From NCBI RefSeq assembly GCF_023208015.1, contig NZ_CP051627.1, positions 930,001 to 994,000 on the forward strand: a stretch of DNA of 64,000 bases, written 5' to 3'. Position 1 is the stretch's first letter, and the number at the start of each line of letters is the position of its first letter. The position numbers and the translations under genes are program-made. The notes beneath the pieces were generated by a model. It saw nothing but the letters and a program-made list of their open reading frames with translations. It did not search any database and was not told the DNA's origin. Positions 25,225-34,025 of the stretch are shown piece by piece. This stretch comes from Thermobifida alba (GTDB lineage: Bacteria; Actinomycetota; Actinomycetes; Streptosporangiales; Streptosporangiaceae).

Positions 25225-27563
25225 CGTGTCTCCGTGGTGGGGTGATCGGTGTTGCCTTCGGCGCGTCCGGTCCGGGTGCCCCGTTGGAAGGCGCTCATCA
25301 TCTGCCGGATCTCCTCCAGTGACCGGTCGGTGCTGACCGGGCGGGAGATGGACGGTGCGGGTGCCGGTGGTGTCGGTTGGGGGCGTCGCTGGGAGCGCCT
25401 GCGGCGCGGCAGGCCCTTGTAGGTGTCGGACTCCGCGGAGCGCGGGGCGGCGGGCAGCGCGGTGGCACCGGTGGCGCTGGTGGCCGGGGCCGCCGGCGCG
25501 GACTCGGCGGGGGCGGAGGGGGCCGTCACGGGAGGTGCCTCCAGTTCTGCGGGGGCGGGGCGCGCGGGTTCGAGGGGGACCGCGGGCGGGGTGACGGGGG
25601 TGGTGTCGATCGTCTCGGGCGGGAACACGATGATCGCCTGGGTCCCGTTGTAGGGGGAGGGGCGCAGGGTCACCTTCAGGTTGTGCCGCTGGGCGATGGT
25701 GGCGACCACGATCAGACCCAGTTGGGAGTCCTCGCGCATGTCGGCGAGGTTGAAACGGCGGGAGGAGCCGCCGAGCAGCTCGTTGGCCTCGGCGTAGCCC
25801 TCGGGGAGCATGCCCAGGCCCCGGTCCTCGACCTCCAGGGCGTAGCTGCCGTGGGGCAGGGCCTCGCCGCGCACCGTCACCGTGGTGTTGGGCGGGGAGA
25901 AGGAGGCGGCGTTCTCCAGCAGTTCCGCCAGCAGCCGCACGCTGTCGGAGGCGACGGAGCCCTTGAGCTGCACCGCGGGCATCGGCAGCAGTTTGACCCG
26001 GGAGTAGTCCTCGATCTCGCTGGAGGCGGCACGTGCCGCCTGGGCCAGGGAGAGCGGCTCGCCGGGCTTGCGGGACGGCCGGTCGTCGGTGAGCAGCATC
26101 AGGTTCTCGGCGTTGCGCCGCATCTGGGTGCTCAGGTGGTCGATCCGGAACAGCGACTCCAGCACCTTCGGGTCGGTCTCGGACTGCTCCAGGGAGTCCA
26201 GCAGGCTGAGCTGGCGGTGCACCAGGGTCTGGGCGCGCCGCGCGATGTTGCGGAAGATGTTGCGCACGCCCTCGCGCAGCTTCGCCTCCTGGGTCGCCGA
26301 GGTCACGGCCGCGCGCTGCGCGGTGTTGAACGCCTCGGTGACCTGGCCGATCTCGTCGTTGACGTCGACGGGGATCAGCGGGGCGTCGGTGTCGACGTCC
26401 ACCTTCTCCCCGGCGCGCAGCCGGGCGGTGATCTCGGGCAGGCGGCGGTTGGCGTAGTCCAGGGTGGCCTCGCGCAGCGTGCCGAGCCGCCGGTTGAGCC
26501 AGGCGACGGCCCGGGAGCTGAACAGCACGGAGGCCACGACCACGGCCAGGGTCGCGACGCTGAACAGGGCGAGGAGGGCGGTGAGCTGCAGGGCCTCGGA
26601 GCGGCTCTCCTCGGCGAGGGCGGCGATGCGCTTGTCCGTCAGCTCCCTGAAGGACTGGTCCAGCGTCTCCCGGGCGGACTGCCACAGCTCGATGTCGATG
26701 GGGGGCTCGTCGGAGGCGGCCCCGGAGCGGATGGCCTCGTTCTCCAGCGACTGCACGGTGCGGAACTGGGCGCTTCCGATGACCTCGTCGTAGTCGGCCC
26801 GGACGGGTCCGGTGAGTTCGGGGGCGATCTGGGAGTACAGGTAGCGCTGGGCGCCGACCGCGGTCGCGAAGTCGATGTGGTCGGCGGTGGTGAAGACGCC
26901 GGAGATGCTGGAGTAGGCCAGCATCCCGTCCTCCTGGGAGAGCAGCTCCTCGGCCCGGATGAGGGAGGTGAGGCTGCGCATCCGGTGGGTCCGCTCGCTG
27001 TCGACCAGCTTCTCCTGGAGGTCCCACAGTTGCAGGCCGGCCTCGATCGCCTCGTTGTAGGTGGAGACGGCGCCCTCCCGGGCGGGCGTGGAGGTGTCGA
27101 GGACGTCGCGGTGCATCGGGAGCACCTCCAGGGTGCTGAGGAAGCGCTCGATGCGGTCGCGGGTCTGCTCCGGGAAGCTGTTCAGGCCGGCCTCCTCGAT
27201 CCCGGCGCGGAAGTCGGAGACGGCCGCGTCGGTGGCCGCGCGGTCCTCCCGCAGTTCCGGGGTGAGGGAGCGGCCGCCGGCCGAGGTCCCCGCGTGGGCG
27301 AGGTACTCCATCGTGGACTGGCGTTCCGCCTGCAGTGCGGAGATGACCTCCAGGGAGGGGATGCCCGCCTCCTCGATGAACGCGGTGCTCCGGTGCAGGG
27401 AGAGCAGGCTGCTCACCGGCGTGACGAGGGTGCCGACCCAGAGGATCAGCAGGGCACTGCTCGGGATGAGGGCCAGCGCGAGGAGACGCGAACGGATGGT
27501 GCCGCGCTGTTCTGCGGACAGGAGGCGCAGCCAGCGGAGGGGACGGCGCTGCTCTTTGGTCAT
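25221..27563 (-). CDS. cvnA: Conservon sensor histidine kinase CvnA
   Basis: 780-aa membrane kinase-like protein. TM1 at about residues 27-50, a large extracytoplasmic helical domain of the nitrate/nitrite-sensor (NIT) type, TM2 at about 330-355, HAMP-like region, then an ATPase domain with ELLENAASFSPPNT (N box), DRGLGM (G1) and a late GLIVVATIAQRH block. The canonical His phosphorylation box is not evident, as in other CvnA proteins. Residues ~640-780 are a Pro/Ala-rich tail. It heads the cvnABCD operon. Confidence 0.92.
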   Translation of the reverse strand: MTKEQRRPLRWLRLLSAEQRGTIRSRLLALALIPSSALLILWVGTLVTPVSSLLSLHRSTAFIEEAGIPSLEVISALQAERQSTMEYLAHAGTSAGGRSLTPELREDRAATDAAVSDFRAGIEEAGLNSFPEQTRDRIERFLSTLEVLPMHRDVLDTSTPAREGAVSTYNEAIEAGLQLWDLQEKLVDSERTHRMRSLTSLIRAEELLSQEDGMLAYSSISGVFTTADHIDFATAVGAQRYLYSQIAPELTGPVRADYDEVIGSAQFRTVQSLENEAIRSGAASDEPPIDIELWQSARETLDQSFRELTDKRIAALAEESRSEALQLTALLALFSVATLAVVVASVLFSSRAVAWLNRRLGTLREATLDYANRRLPEITARLRAGEKVDVDTDAPLIPVDVNDEIGQVTEAFNTAQRAAVTSATQEAKLREGVRNIFRNIARRAQTLVHRQLSLLDSLEQSETDPKVLESLFRIDHLSTQMRRNAENLMLLTDDRPSRKPGEPLSLAQAARAASSEIEDYSRVKLLPMPAVQLKGSVASDSVRLLAELLENAASFSPPNTTVTVRGEALPHGSYALEVEDRGLGMLPEGYAEANELLGGSSRRFNLADMREDSQLGLIVVATIAQRHNLKVTLRPSPYNGTQAIIVFPPETIDTTPVTPPAVPLEPARPAPAELEAPPVTAPSAPAESAPAAPATSATGATALPAAPRSAESDTYKGLPRRRRSQRRPQPTPPAPAPSISRPVSTDRSLEEIRQMMSAFQRGTRTGRAEGNTDHPTTETR

Positions 27564-27720
27564 GGACTCGCTCTGAGTGCGGATGGGGGGGATGGCTGTG
27601 CGGAGGACAGACGGGATGCGGCCCGTGTGCCCGAAACGGAAGGTCCGTCTGAGAGTTCAGAGCTAACCGTTATTGGCGGAATAAAGCAAGCCCATTTTGA
27701 GACGCAGGGCACTACGTTGG

Positions 27721-27734
27721 GTGATCTGTGTCAC
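27721..27734. promoter_or_regulatory. CRP-like site upstream of cvnA
   Basis: GTGA-tctgtg-TCAC, matching the core of the CRP consensus GTGA-N6-TCAC, 158 bp before the cvnA start. Confidence 0.4.
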
Positions 27735-27855
27735 TAAAATCTCCGATGGTTTGGCGTATTGTCGCGCAAAATACAACTGCCCGCCATCTTCTCGCCAGAC
27801 TTACCGCCAAATCGTCACCAAGCCGTGCCTGTTGCCGCGCCGTTCCGGGAAGCAG

Positions 27856-27903
27856 CGGCGACCGCGACCACGCCGTACGGGGGCGGCGTGGTCGCGGTCG
27901 CCG
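27856..27903 (-). terminator. Terminator of the ABC exporter operon
   Basis: Perfect 20-bp stem (27856-27875 / 27884-27903), loop of 8, 48 bases after the permease stop on the minus strand. Confidence 0.8.
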
Positions 27904-27951
27904 GAGCGGCGGCCCCGGCGGCGGCGCGTGCCCGTGGCCGCCGCCGGGGGG

Positions 27952-28782
27952 TCAGGGGTCCCTGCGGTGCAGCACCCACAGGGCCGCGCCCAGGCTGAGC
28001 GCCAGCCAGCAGACGACCACCGCGAACGCCGCCCAGGGGTCCATGTGGACCGGCGCCTGCGGCTGGTTGACCCCCGTGACGTTGTCCCAGGCGCTGGCCG
28101 GCAGGTAGCGCAGCACGTGCTCCTGGACGGACGGGGGCAGCAGGCCGCCGAACATGGGGGGCAGCAGCATCAGCGAGAGGGAGGCGGTGATCGCCCCCGC
28201 GGTGCCGCGCAGCAGGAACCCCAGGCCCAGCGTCAGCAGTGGGAAGACGGGGAAGGTCGCGCCCAGCAGCAGCGTGGTGCGCAGGCGGTCGGCGTCGCCC
28301 AGGCCGACCGTGGGCATGCCGAAGGAGTCCAGGACCGCCTGGGCGGCCAGGAAGGCGGCGAAGGCGGTCACCAGTCCCACGGCCAGGCTGACGGCGGACA
28401 GCACCGCGGTCTTGGCCGCCAGCACCCGCCAGCGGCGCGGGTGGAGGGTGAGGGTGAGCCTGATCCGGTCCGGGTACTCCCCGGCCGAGACCTGGGCGGC
28501 GAGCACGACGAGCGCGATCACCCCGAAGACCGGCCCGAGGTAGGCCAGTATCGCGGCCTGGTCGGCCGGGTCGGCCCCGGGAGGCAGGGCCTCGGGACCG
28601 GCCGCGCCGGCGCCCAGGGAGACCAGCGCGCTCAGGCCGACGCCGATGAGCGGCGCCAGGGCCACGCACACGTAGGTGGAGCGCAGCGAGAAGAGCTTGG
28701 TCCACTCCGTCAGGACCGCCGCTCCCAGGCCGGGGGAGACGACGCGCGGGGTGGTGGTGCGCGCGGTGGTGGTCGTGGTCAT
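27952..28782 (-). CDS. ABC-2-type transporter permease
   Basis: 276 aa with six predicted TM helices and the EWTKLFSLRSTY opening common in ABC-2 permeases of bacitracin/antibiotic-type exporters. Forms the membrane part with the preceding ATPase (ATGA overlap). Substrate unknown; peptide or drug export is the usual role. Confidence 0.87.
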   Translation of the reverse strand: MTTTTTARTTTPRVVSPGLGAAVLTEWTKLFSLRSTYVCVALAPLIGVGLSALVSLGAGAAGPEALPPGADPADQAAILAYLGPVFGVIALVVLAAQVSAGEYPDRIRLTLTLHPRRWRVLAAKTAVLSAVSLAVGLVTAFAAFLAAQAVLDSFGMPTVGLGDADRLRTTLLLGATFPVFPLLTLGLGFLLRGTAGAITASLSLMLLPPMFGGLLPPSVQEHVLRYLPASAWDNVTGVNQPQAPVHMDPWAAFAVVVCWLALSLGAALWVLHRRDP

Positions 28783-29708
28783 GCCGGGCTCCCTTCGGGG
28801 ACGGGGGTGGTGCCGGAGCGGTGCTGCACGCTCGCGGCGGTCAGCTCCATGAAGGCCTCCTCCAGGCTGGCGCGCCGGGGGGTGAGCTCCCGCAGCGCGA
28901 TGCGGCGGCGCAGGGCGACCTCTCCGACGCGCGCCGCGTCCAGCCCGCCCACCAGCAGCGCACCGTCGTCGGCGGTGCGGACCGCGGCGCCCTCCGCGGC
29001 GAGCGCCGCGGCGAGGACGGCGGGATCGGCCGCGGCGACCCGCACGTCACCGGAGCCGCGCGCGGTCAGTTCGGCCACGCCCACGTCGGCGATCAGCCGT
29101 CCGCGGCCGATGACGAGCACGTGGTCGGCGGTGGCCTGCATCTCGCTCATCAGGTGGCTGGAGACCAGCACGGTGCGGCCCTCGGCGGCCAGGTCCCGCA
29201 GCAGGCCGCGGATCCACCGGATGCCCTCGGGGTCCAGGCCGTTGACGGGCTCGTCGAACAGCAGCACCCCCGGGTCGCCCAGCAGTGCGGCGGCGATGCC
29301 CAGGCGCTGGCGCATGCCGAGGGAGAAGCCGCCGACGCGGCGGTGGGCGGCGGAGGCCAGTCCGACCAGGTCGAGGACCTCCTCGACGCGGCGGCGGGGC
29401 AGGCCGGCGCCGCGGGCCAGCCACAGCAGGTGGGCGCGGGCGGTGCGGCCCGGGTGGGCCGCACCGGGGTCGAGGAGCGCGCCAACCTCGCGGGTCGGTG
29501 CGGGCAGGTCGCGGTAGCGGCGGCCGTTGACCGTGGCCGTTCCGGCGGTGGGGGTGTCCAGGCCGAGGATCATCCGCATGGTCGTGCTCTTCCCGGCGCC
29601 GTTGGGGCCGAGGAAGCCGGTGACCACGCCGGGGTGGACGTCGAAGTCGAGGCGGTCCACGGCGGTGGTGGCGCCGTAGCGCTTGGTGAGTCCGCGTACT
29701 CGGATCAT
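28779..29708 (-). CDS. ABC transporter ATP-binding protein
   Basis: 309 aa. Walker A GPNGAGKST (about 34-42), signature FSLGMRQRLG, Walker B VLLFDEP, switch His in VSSHLMSEM. BcrA-like exporter ATPase with the usual C-terminal extension. ATG 29708 preceded by AAGGGA. Divergent from the SPFH gene with a shared 88-bp promoter region containing a palindrome. Confidence 0.9.
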   Translation of the reverse strand: MIRVRGLTKRYGATTAVDRLDFDVHPGVVTGFLGPNGAGKSTTMRMILGLDTPTAGTATVNGRRYRDLPAPTREVGALLDPGAAHPGRTARAHLLWLARGAGLPRRRVEEVLDLVGLASAAHRRVGGFSLGMRQRLGIAAALLGDPGVLLFDEPVNGLDPEGIRWIRGLLRDLAAEGRTVLVSSHLMSEMQATADHVLVIGRGRLIADVGVAELTARGSGDVRVAAADPAVLAAALAAEGAAVRTADDGALLVGGLDAARVGEVALRRRIALRELTPRRASLEEAFMELTAASVQHRSGTTPVPEGSPA

Positions 29709-29741
29709 CGCGGTCGTCCCTTCTCTCCGGGGCTAGAAAAA

Positions 29742-29751
29742 GTGATATCAC
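29742..29751. promoter_or_regulatory. Palindromic operator between ABC and SPFH operons
   Basis: Perfect 10-bp palindrome GTGATATCAC, flanked by GCTAG repeats at 29732-29736 and 29755-29759, in an AT-rich island between divergent starts. A good candidate binding site for the RHH protein encoded at 30746 or for a GntR/YtrA regulator elsewhere. Confidence 0.5.
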
Positions 29752-29796
29752 AATGCTAGTCTCAAGTCATCAGGTTGACAGCGAAAGGAAACAGAG

Positions 29797-30735
29797 ATGA
29801 ACCGAGAAGCCCTCTCCTCGGTGGAGATGCCCGAGCCCCAGGTACGGGAGCACACCACCGACGGCCTGGCGGGACTGCCGATGCTCCTCCTCGTGCTGGC
29901 GCTGCTGCTGGCCGGGGCCGCCATGGGTGGCTGGGGGGTCTACACGGGCGTCACCGGCACCATGGACGCCGCGGCGGTGGCGCTGCTCGCCACGGGATCA
30001 CTGGTCCTGCTGGTCGGGCTCTTCCTCGCCTGCGGACTGACGATCGTCGCCCCCAACGAGGCGCGGGTCCTGCAGTTCTTCGGCCGCTACATCGGCACCG
30101 TCCGCACCGACGGACTGCGCTGGGTCAACCCGCTCAGCACCCGCAAGCCCGTCTCCACCCGCATCCGCAACCACGAGACCGCCGTCATGAAGGTCAACGA
30201 CGCGGGCGGCAGCCCCATCGAGATCGCCGCCGTCGTGGTCTGGCAGGTCCAGGACACCGCCCGCGCCGTCTTCGAGGTCGACGACTTCGTCCAGTTCGTC
30301 AGCACCCAGACCGAGGCGGCCGTCCGGCACATCGCCAACAACTACCCCTACGACAACCACGACGACACCGACCGGCTGTCCCTGCGCGACAACGCCGACG
30401 AGATCACCGAGAAGCTCTCCACCGAGATCGCCGAACGCGTGGAGTCCGCGGGCGTGCGCATCATCGAGTCGCGGCTGACCCACCTGGCCTACGCCCCCGA
30501 GATCGCCCAGGCCATGCTGCAGCGCCAGCAGGCGGGCGCGATCATCGCCGCGCGCCAGCGTATCGTCGAAGGCGCGGTGGGCATGGTGGACCTGGCGCTC
30601 AGCCGCCTGGCCGAGCAGGACGTGGTGGAACTGGACGAGGAACGCAAGGCCGCGATGGTGAGCAACCTGCTGGTCGTGCTGTGCGCCGACCGCGCCACCC
30701 AGCCGGTCATCAACACGGGAACGCTCTACTCATAA
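29797..30735 (+). CDS. SPFH/Band-7 (stomatin-like) membrane protein
   Basis: 312 aa. Two TM helices (about 26-50 and 60-85) followed by the SPFH domain ([18 protein letters not shown] opening, then [22 protein letters not shown]) and a helical C-terminal part with [23 protein letters not shown] proteins form membrane microdomain scaffolds. ATG 29797 preceded by AAAGGAAA. Forms an operon with the RHH gene 10 bases downstream. Confidence 0.9.
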   Translation: MNREALSSVEMPEPQVREHTTDGLAGLPMLLLVLALLLAGAAMGGWGVYTGVTGTMDAAAVALLATGSLVLLVGLFLACGLTIVAPNEARVLQFFGRYIGTVRTDGLRWVNPLSTRKPVSTRIRNHETAVMKVNDAGGSPIEIAAVVVWQVQDTARAVFEVDDFVQFVSTQTEAAVRHIANNYPYDNHDDTDRLSLRDNADEITEKLSTEIAERVESAGVRIIESRLTHLAYAPEIAQAMLQRQQAGAIIAARQRIVEGAVGMVDLALSRLAEQDVVELDEERKAAMVSNLLVVLCADRATQPVINTGTLYS

Positions 30736-30745
30736 GGTTGGTCCG

Positions 30746-30982
30746 GTGGCAAGTGAGCGCAAGAAGATCCTGCTCCGGCTCGACCCGGCGGTATACGACG
30801 CGCTCGCCAGATGGGCCGGTGACGAGCTGCGCAGCACCAACGCGCAGATCGAGTTCCTGCTGCGTCGGGCGCTGACCGACGCGGGCCGCATGCCCAGGCA
30901 GGCCAAGGCCATCCCCCGACGGGGCCGCCCCCGCAAGAAGGACGCCCCCGCAACGCCGCCCCCCGACGACCCCAGCCCCTGA
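30746..30982 (+). CDS. Ribbon-helix-helix DNA-binding protein with AT-hook-like tail
   Basis: 78 aa. Residues 5-45 (RKKILLRLDPAVYDALARWA...NAQIEFLLRRAL) form a CopG/Arc-type RHH domain. The tail contains RRGRPRKK, an AT-hook core, in a Pro/Lys-rich stretch. GTG 30746 with AAGG upstream, 10 bases after the SPFH stop. No toxin-like partner is present; autoregulation through the upstream palindrome is an inference. Confidence 0.82.
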   Translation: MASERKKILLRLDPAVYDALARWAGDELRSTNAQIEFLLRRALTDAGRMPRQAKAIPRRGRPRKKDAPATPPPDDPSP

Positions 30983-31000
30983 CCCCGGCGACCGCGACGA

Positions 31001-31031
31001 GGCCCCGCCCGGCCACCTGCCCGGCGGGGCC
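31001..31031. terminator. Bidirectional terminator RHH / acyl-CoA synthetase
   Basis: 9-bp stem GGCCCCGCC 31001-31009 / GGCGGGGCC 31023-31031 between convergent stops. Confidence 0.6.
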
Positions 31032-31046
31032 CGCGGCGTGCCCGGA

Positions 31047-32804
31047 TCAGTCGGCCGACGGCCAGGCCGCCTCGTCGCGCAGCCGCCGCTTCAGCAGCTT
31101 CCCCGCGGCGTTGCGGGGCAGCTCGTCGACGGTGAAGGCGATCCGGGAGGGGATCTTGAAGGCCGCCAGCCGGCCCGCCAGGAAGGAACGCAGCTCCCCG
31201 GCGTCCGGCGGCGCCTGGGCGGCCACCCGCACCACCGCGCCGACCTCCTCGCCCAGCTCCTCGTGGGCCAGGCCCAGCACGGCCGCGTCCAGCACCGCCG
31301 GGTGTTCCAGCAGCGCGGCCTCCACCTCGGCGCAGTACACGTTCTCGCCGCCGCGCAGGATCATGTCCTTGGCGCGGTCCACGACGTAGAGGAACCCCGC
31401 GTCGTCCACCCGCCCCAGGTCGCCGGTGCGCAGCCAGCCGTCGACGAAGGTCGCGGCGGTCTCCTCGGGACGGTTCCAGTACCCGTGCACCACGCCCGGG
31501 CCGCTGATCCAGATCTCCCCGACCCGGCCGGGCGGCTGGTCCGCACCGTCCGCGCCCACGATCCGCACGTCCACCACCGGCACGGGCAGGCCGACGCTGT
31601 CGGGGCGGGCCAGGTAGTCGGGACCGTAGCTGACCGAGGCCGTCGCCGAGCACTCGGTCAGCCCGTACCCGGCGCCCAGCAGCGTCGCCTCCGGCCGCAG
31701 GCCGCCCCGCAGGGCCCGCTCCACCAGGGCGGGGGCGGCGGGCGCGCCCCCGCTGCCCAGCGACACCAGGCTGGACAGGTCGCGTTCGGCGAAGCTCGGC
31801 GCGGCGAACAGCTGGGCCAGCATCGTGGGGACGCCGGTCATCCCGCTGACGCGTTCGCGCTCGATCGTCTCCAGCGCCGCCTCGGCGTCCCACCGGCGCA
31901 GCAACACCAGGGTGCCCCCGGCCGACAGGGTGGGCAGCATGACCGTCTGCGCTCCGGTGACGTGGAACAGCGGCAACACGCACAGCACCTTCGCGGGGGC
32001 CGCCTCGAAGGTGAGCGCGAGCGCCTCGGCGACGTCCGCTCCCATCCGCAGCAGGGTGCGGGCCTTCATGAAGGCCATGGACAGCACGTTGCTGACCATG
32101 TTGCGGTGCGACCCCAGCGCGCCCCTGGGCCTGCCGGTGGTCCCCGAGGTGTAGAAGAGCGTGGCGGGATCGTCGGGGGCCAGGGCCACCTCGGGCGGCA
32201 CGGCATCGGGGGCCACCTCGCCGAGCACCTCCGCCCAGGCCCGCGCCCCACGGGGCAGCGGGCCCGCACAGCGGACCGCGATCACCGCCAGGTCCAGCCG
32301 CTCCAGCGCCGCGCCGAGCCGCTCCAGCCGCTCGGAGTCGGCGACGAGCAGGCGCGCCCCGCTGTCGCGCAGCACGAACTCCAGTTCCGGGGCGCTCAGC
32401 CAGGCGTTGACCGGCACCACGATCGCGCCGACGCTCACGGCCGCGAAGAACGCGGTCACCCACTCGGGGTAGTTGCGCATCGCCAGGGCCACCCGGTCGC
32501 CCCTGGCCACGCCGTAGTCCTCGACGAGACGGCGGGCCAGGGTCGCGGCGCGGCGGAAGTGCTCGGTGTGGGAGATCCGCTCGCCCTCGAAGACGAGCGC
32601 CTCCCGGTCGCCGTGCTCCAGGCTGGCCTCCAGCACGGCGCGCAGGTGGGGGCTGGAGCCGGCCCAGACCCGGACGGGGACGCCGCCCACCTCGACCTGG
32701 GCCATCTCGAAGCGGGAACCCGAACACAGCAGGGGGACGGTGGCCGCGTTCAGCGACCGGAGGGCGGACGGGGAGGCGGAAGACGGGGAAGGGACGGCGT
32801 TCAT
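31047..32804 (-). CDS. Acyl-CoA synthetase (AMP-dependent, FadD-like)
   Basis: 585-aa adenylate-forming enzyme activating a carboxylic/fatty acid to its CoA thioester. P-loop LFYTSGTTGRPRG (Arg in place of the usual Lys), GAGYGLTECSA (A5-type), GWLRTGDLG, and C-terminal NAAGKLLKRRL with the catalytic Lys. The first ~30 residues are Ser/Ala-rich; a Met at MAQVEVGG could be the true start. A CRP-like site lies 52 bp upstream, consistent with carbon-source control. Confidence 0.88.
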   Translation of the reverse strand: MNAVPSPSSASPSALRSLNAATVPLLCSGSRFEMAQVEVGGVPVRVWAGSSPHLRAVLEASLEHGDREALVFEGERISHTEHFRRAATLARRLVEDYGVARGDRVALAMRNYPEWVTAFFAAVSVGAIVVPVNAWLSAPELEFVLRDSGARLLVADSERLERLGAALERLDLAVIAVRCAGPLPRGARAWAEVLGEVAPDAVPPEVALAPDDPATLFYTSGTTGRPRGALGSHRNMVSNVLSMAFMKARTLLRMGADVAEALALTFEAAPAKVLCVLPLFHVTGAQTVMLPTLSAGGTLVLLRRWDAEAALETIERERVSGMTGVPTMLAQLFAAPSFAERDLSSLVSLGSGGAPAAPALVERALRGGLRPEATLLGAGYGLTECSATASVSYGPDYLARPDSVGLPVPVVDVRIVGADGADQPPGRVGEIWISGPGVVHGYWNRPEETAATFVDGWLRTGDLGRVDDAGFLYVVDRAKDMILRGGENVYCAEVEAALLEHPAVLDAAVLGLAHEELGEEVGAVVRVAAQAPPDAGELRSFLAGRLAAFKIPSRIAFTVDELPRNAAGKLLKRRLRDEAAWPSAD

Positions 32805-32855
32805 GGCTGCTCCGGATCTGTCGGGACGGTCAGGGGCCGGTCACGCCGGGTTGTC

Positions 32856-32869
32856 GTGATGTCTATCAC
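32856..32869. promoter_or_regulatory. CRP-like site upstream of acyl-CoA synthetase
   Basis: GTGA-tgtcta-TCAC followed by A: 9 of 10 matches to TGTGA-N6-TCACA. Located 52-65 bp before the start codon on the minus strand. Confidence 0.55.
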
Positions 32870-32889
32870 AGGGATTCCGGGGGCGCAGT

Positions 32890-32908
32890 CGGTGAAATCA
32901 CCGTTTTT
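32890..32908 (+). terminator. Orphan intrinsic terminator with U-tract
   Basis: CGGTG-AAAT-CACCG (32890-32903) followed by five T. One of the few hairpins here with a U-tract, yet no plus-strand gene lies upstream. Confidence 0.45.
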
Positions 32909-33274
32909 CGGGGGTGCGGCTCCGCTGTGCGCCCGCTCCGCTCCGCAGCGTGCCGAAAGCGCTGGAGAAAACGGGCGCGATCCCGGGAGCGCCAGGGGCC
33001 AAAGTCCCGAAAACAGTCGAGAGAAGTCCGTTTGAAAAAAAGGTGTCCGCCCGTGGGGAGCAACCCTGTGTCAACCCCTTCGAAAACGGCGGTTTACAGT
33101 GTCCCTGAACGGCGTCCTGGCAGGTGACGAATGACTTCCGGGACTTTCTACGTCATTTTTTCAAGAGGATGAGGAATGGTTCACGGGAAATTCTGAATTC
33201 CACGCGGCACCCCGGGGCCTGAGGGGCCGCGGAGAAAAGGTTTCTGGACGACCGGAGAACAGGAGAGAAGCGTT

Positions 33275-33820
33275 ATGGCCATCATGGCGACCCGTGAACT
33301 GCCCCGCCCCGACGCCCGGACCGTCACGACGGTCCGGGCCCTCTGCGCGGACCTGCTGGACCAGCCGGAGGTACTGGCCGAGCGCTTCTACCACCACCTG
33401 TTCCGACTGCTGCCGAGCAGCCGCGACCTGTTCCCGTCCGACATGGGCAGCCAGCACGTCCGGATGGCCCGGGTCCTCGTCGAGGTCGTCCACCACCTGG
33501 ACGAACCCGACAAAACCTGGGACAACCTGCGTAGACTCGGTGGGTACCACTACGTCCGGTGGGGACTCGGCCCGGAGGAGTACCGCTGCGTCGGCCACGC
33601 CCTCATCGAGGCGGCCCGCGACGTCTCCCTGGAGTGGGCGCCCTCGGTGGGCTCGGCGTGGGTCACGGTCTACGAGTGGATCGCCTCGGCCATGCTCGCC
33701 GGAGCGGCCGAGGCCGCCCGGGGGCCCGGGCAGCCGCGCACCGGGGACGGAGCCCCCGGCGGCAGGCATGCCGGTCCGCATCCGGGTGAGGAGAGTGGTA
33801 AACCTACAGTGGCTTCTTGA
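33275..33820 (+). CDS. Stand-alone globin
   Basis: 181 aa. Residues 12-150 match the globin domain of flavohaemoglobins: FYHHLFRLLPSSRDLFP near the B/C helices and GGYHYVRWGLGPEEYRCVGHAL, where H92 is the expected proximal haem ligand. No FAD/NAD reductase domain follows, so a separate reductase would be needed. Possible role in NO or O2 chemistry. ATG 33275 preceded by AGGAGA. The C-terminal 30 residues are low complexity. Confidence 0.85.
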   Translation: MAIMATRELPRPDARTVTTVRALCADLLDQPEVLAERFYHHLFRLLPSSRDLFPSDMGSQHVRMARVLVEVVHHLDEPDKTWDNLRRLGGYHYVRWGLGPEEYRCVGHALIEAARDVSLEWAPSVGSAWVTVYEWIASAMLAGAAEAARGPGQPRTGDGAPGGRHAGPHPGEESGKPTVAS

Positions 33821-33833
33821 TTGAGCGGTCTTC

Positions 33834-33863
33834 TCCGCGCCCACCCCGGAAGGCGGGCGCGGA
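33834..33863 (+). terminator. Terminator of the globin gene
   Basis: 9-bp stem 33834-33842 / 33855-33863, 14 bases past the stop. Confidence 0.6.
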
Positions 33864-34025
33864 TGTCCCTGATCCCCGGTGTCTTCCGCGCCCCACGGGG
33901 CGCGGCGGCTGACCGTGCTGAGCGAGGGGGGGATCGCGCACGGTAAGGGGCCGTTGTGAGCGCGGGGGTGAGACGCCGAGGCAGTCGGCCGGTCCCGTGC
34001 GTCTGTTCAGCGACGAGGAGCCGCA

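Larger units (their letters stand above)
27564..27951. other. Region upstream of cvnA, locally AT-rich
   Basis: 388 bases. Bases 27660-27830 are clearly less GC-rich than the genes. A possible minus-strand promoter is TTGCTT, 17 bases, TTAGCT (27684-27656 region). It holds the CRP-like site and the ABC terminator listed separately; no gene. Confidence 0.5.
32805..33274. other. Region between acyl-CoA synthetase and globin
   Basis: 470 bases, less GC-rich than the genes, with A- and T-runs (33018-33024, 33156-33162). Contains the CRP-like site and an orphan intrinsic terminator (listed). A TACAGT box near 33094-33100 could serve the globin gene. No ORF with coding character. Confidence 0.5.

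Noticed and set aside
30730-32727. Very long open frames opposite or alongside the acyl-CoA synthetase gene
   Set aside because: They are shadow frames of the real gene, whose motifs are in one frame only.
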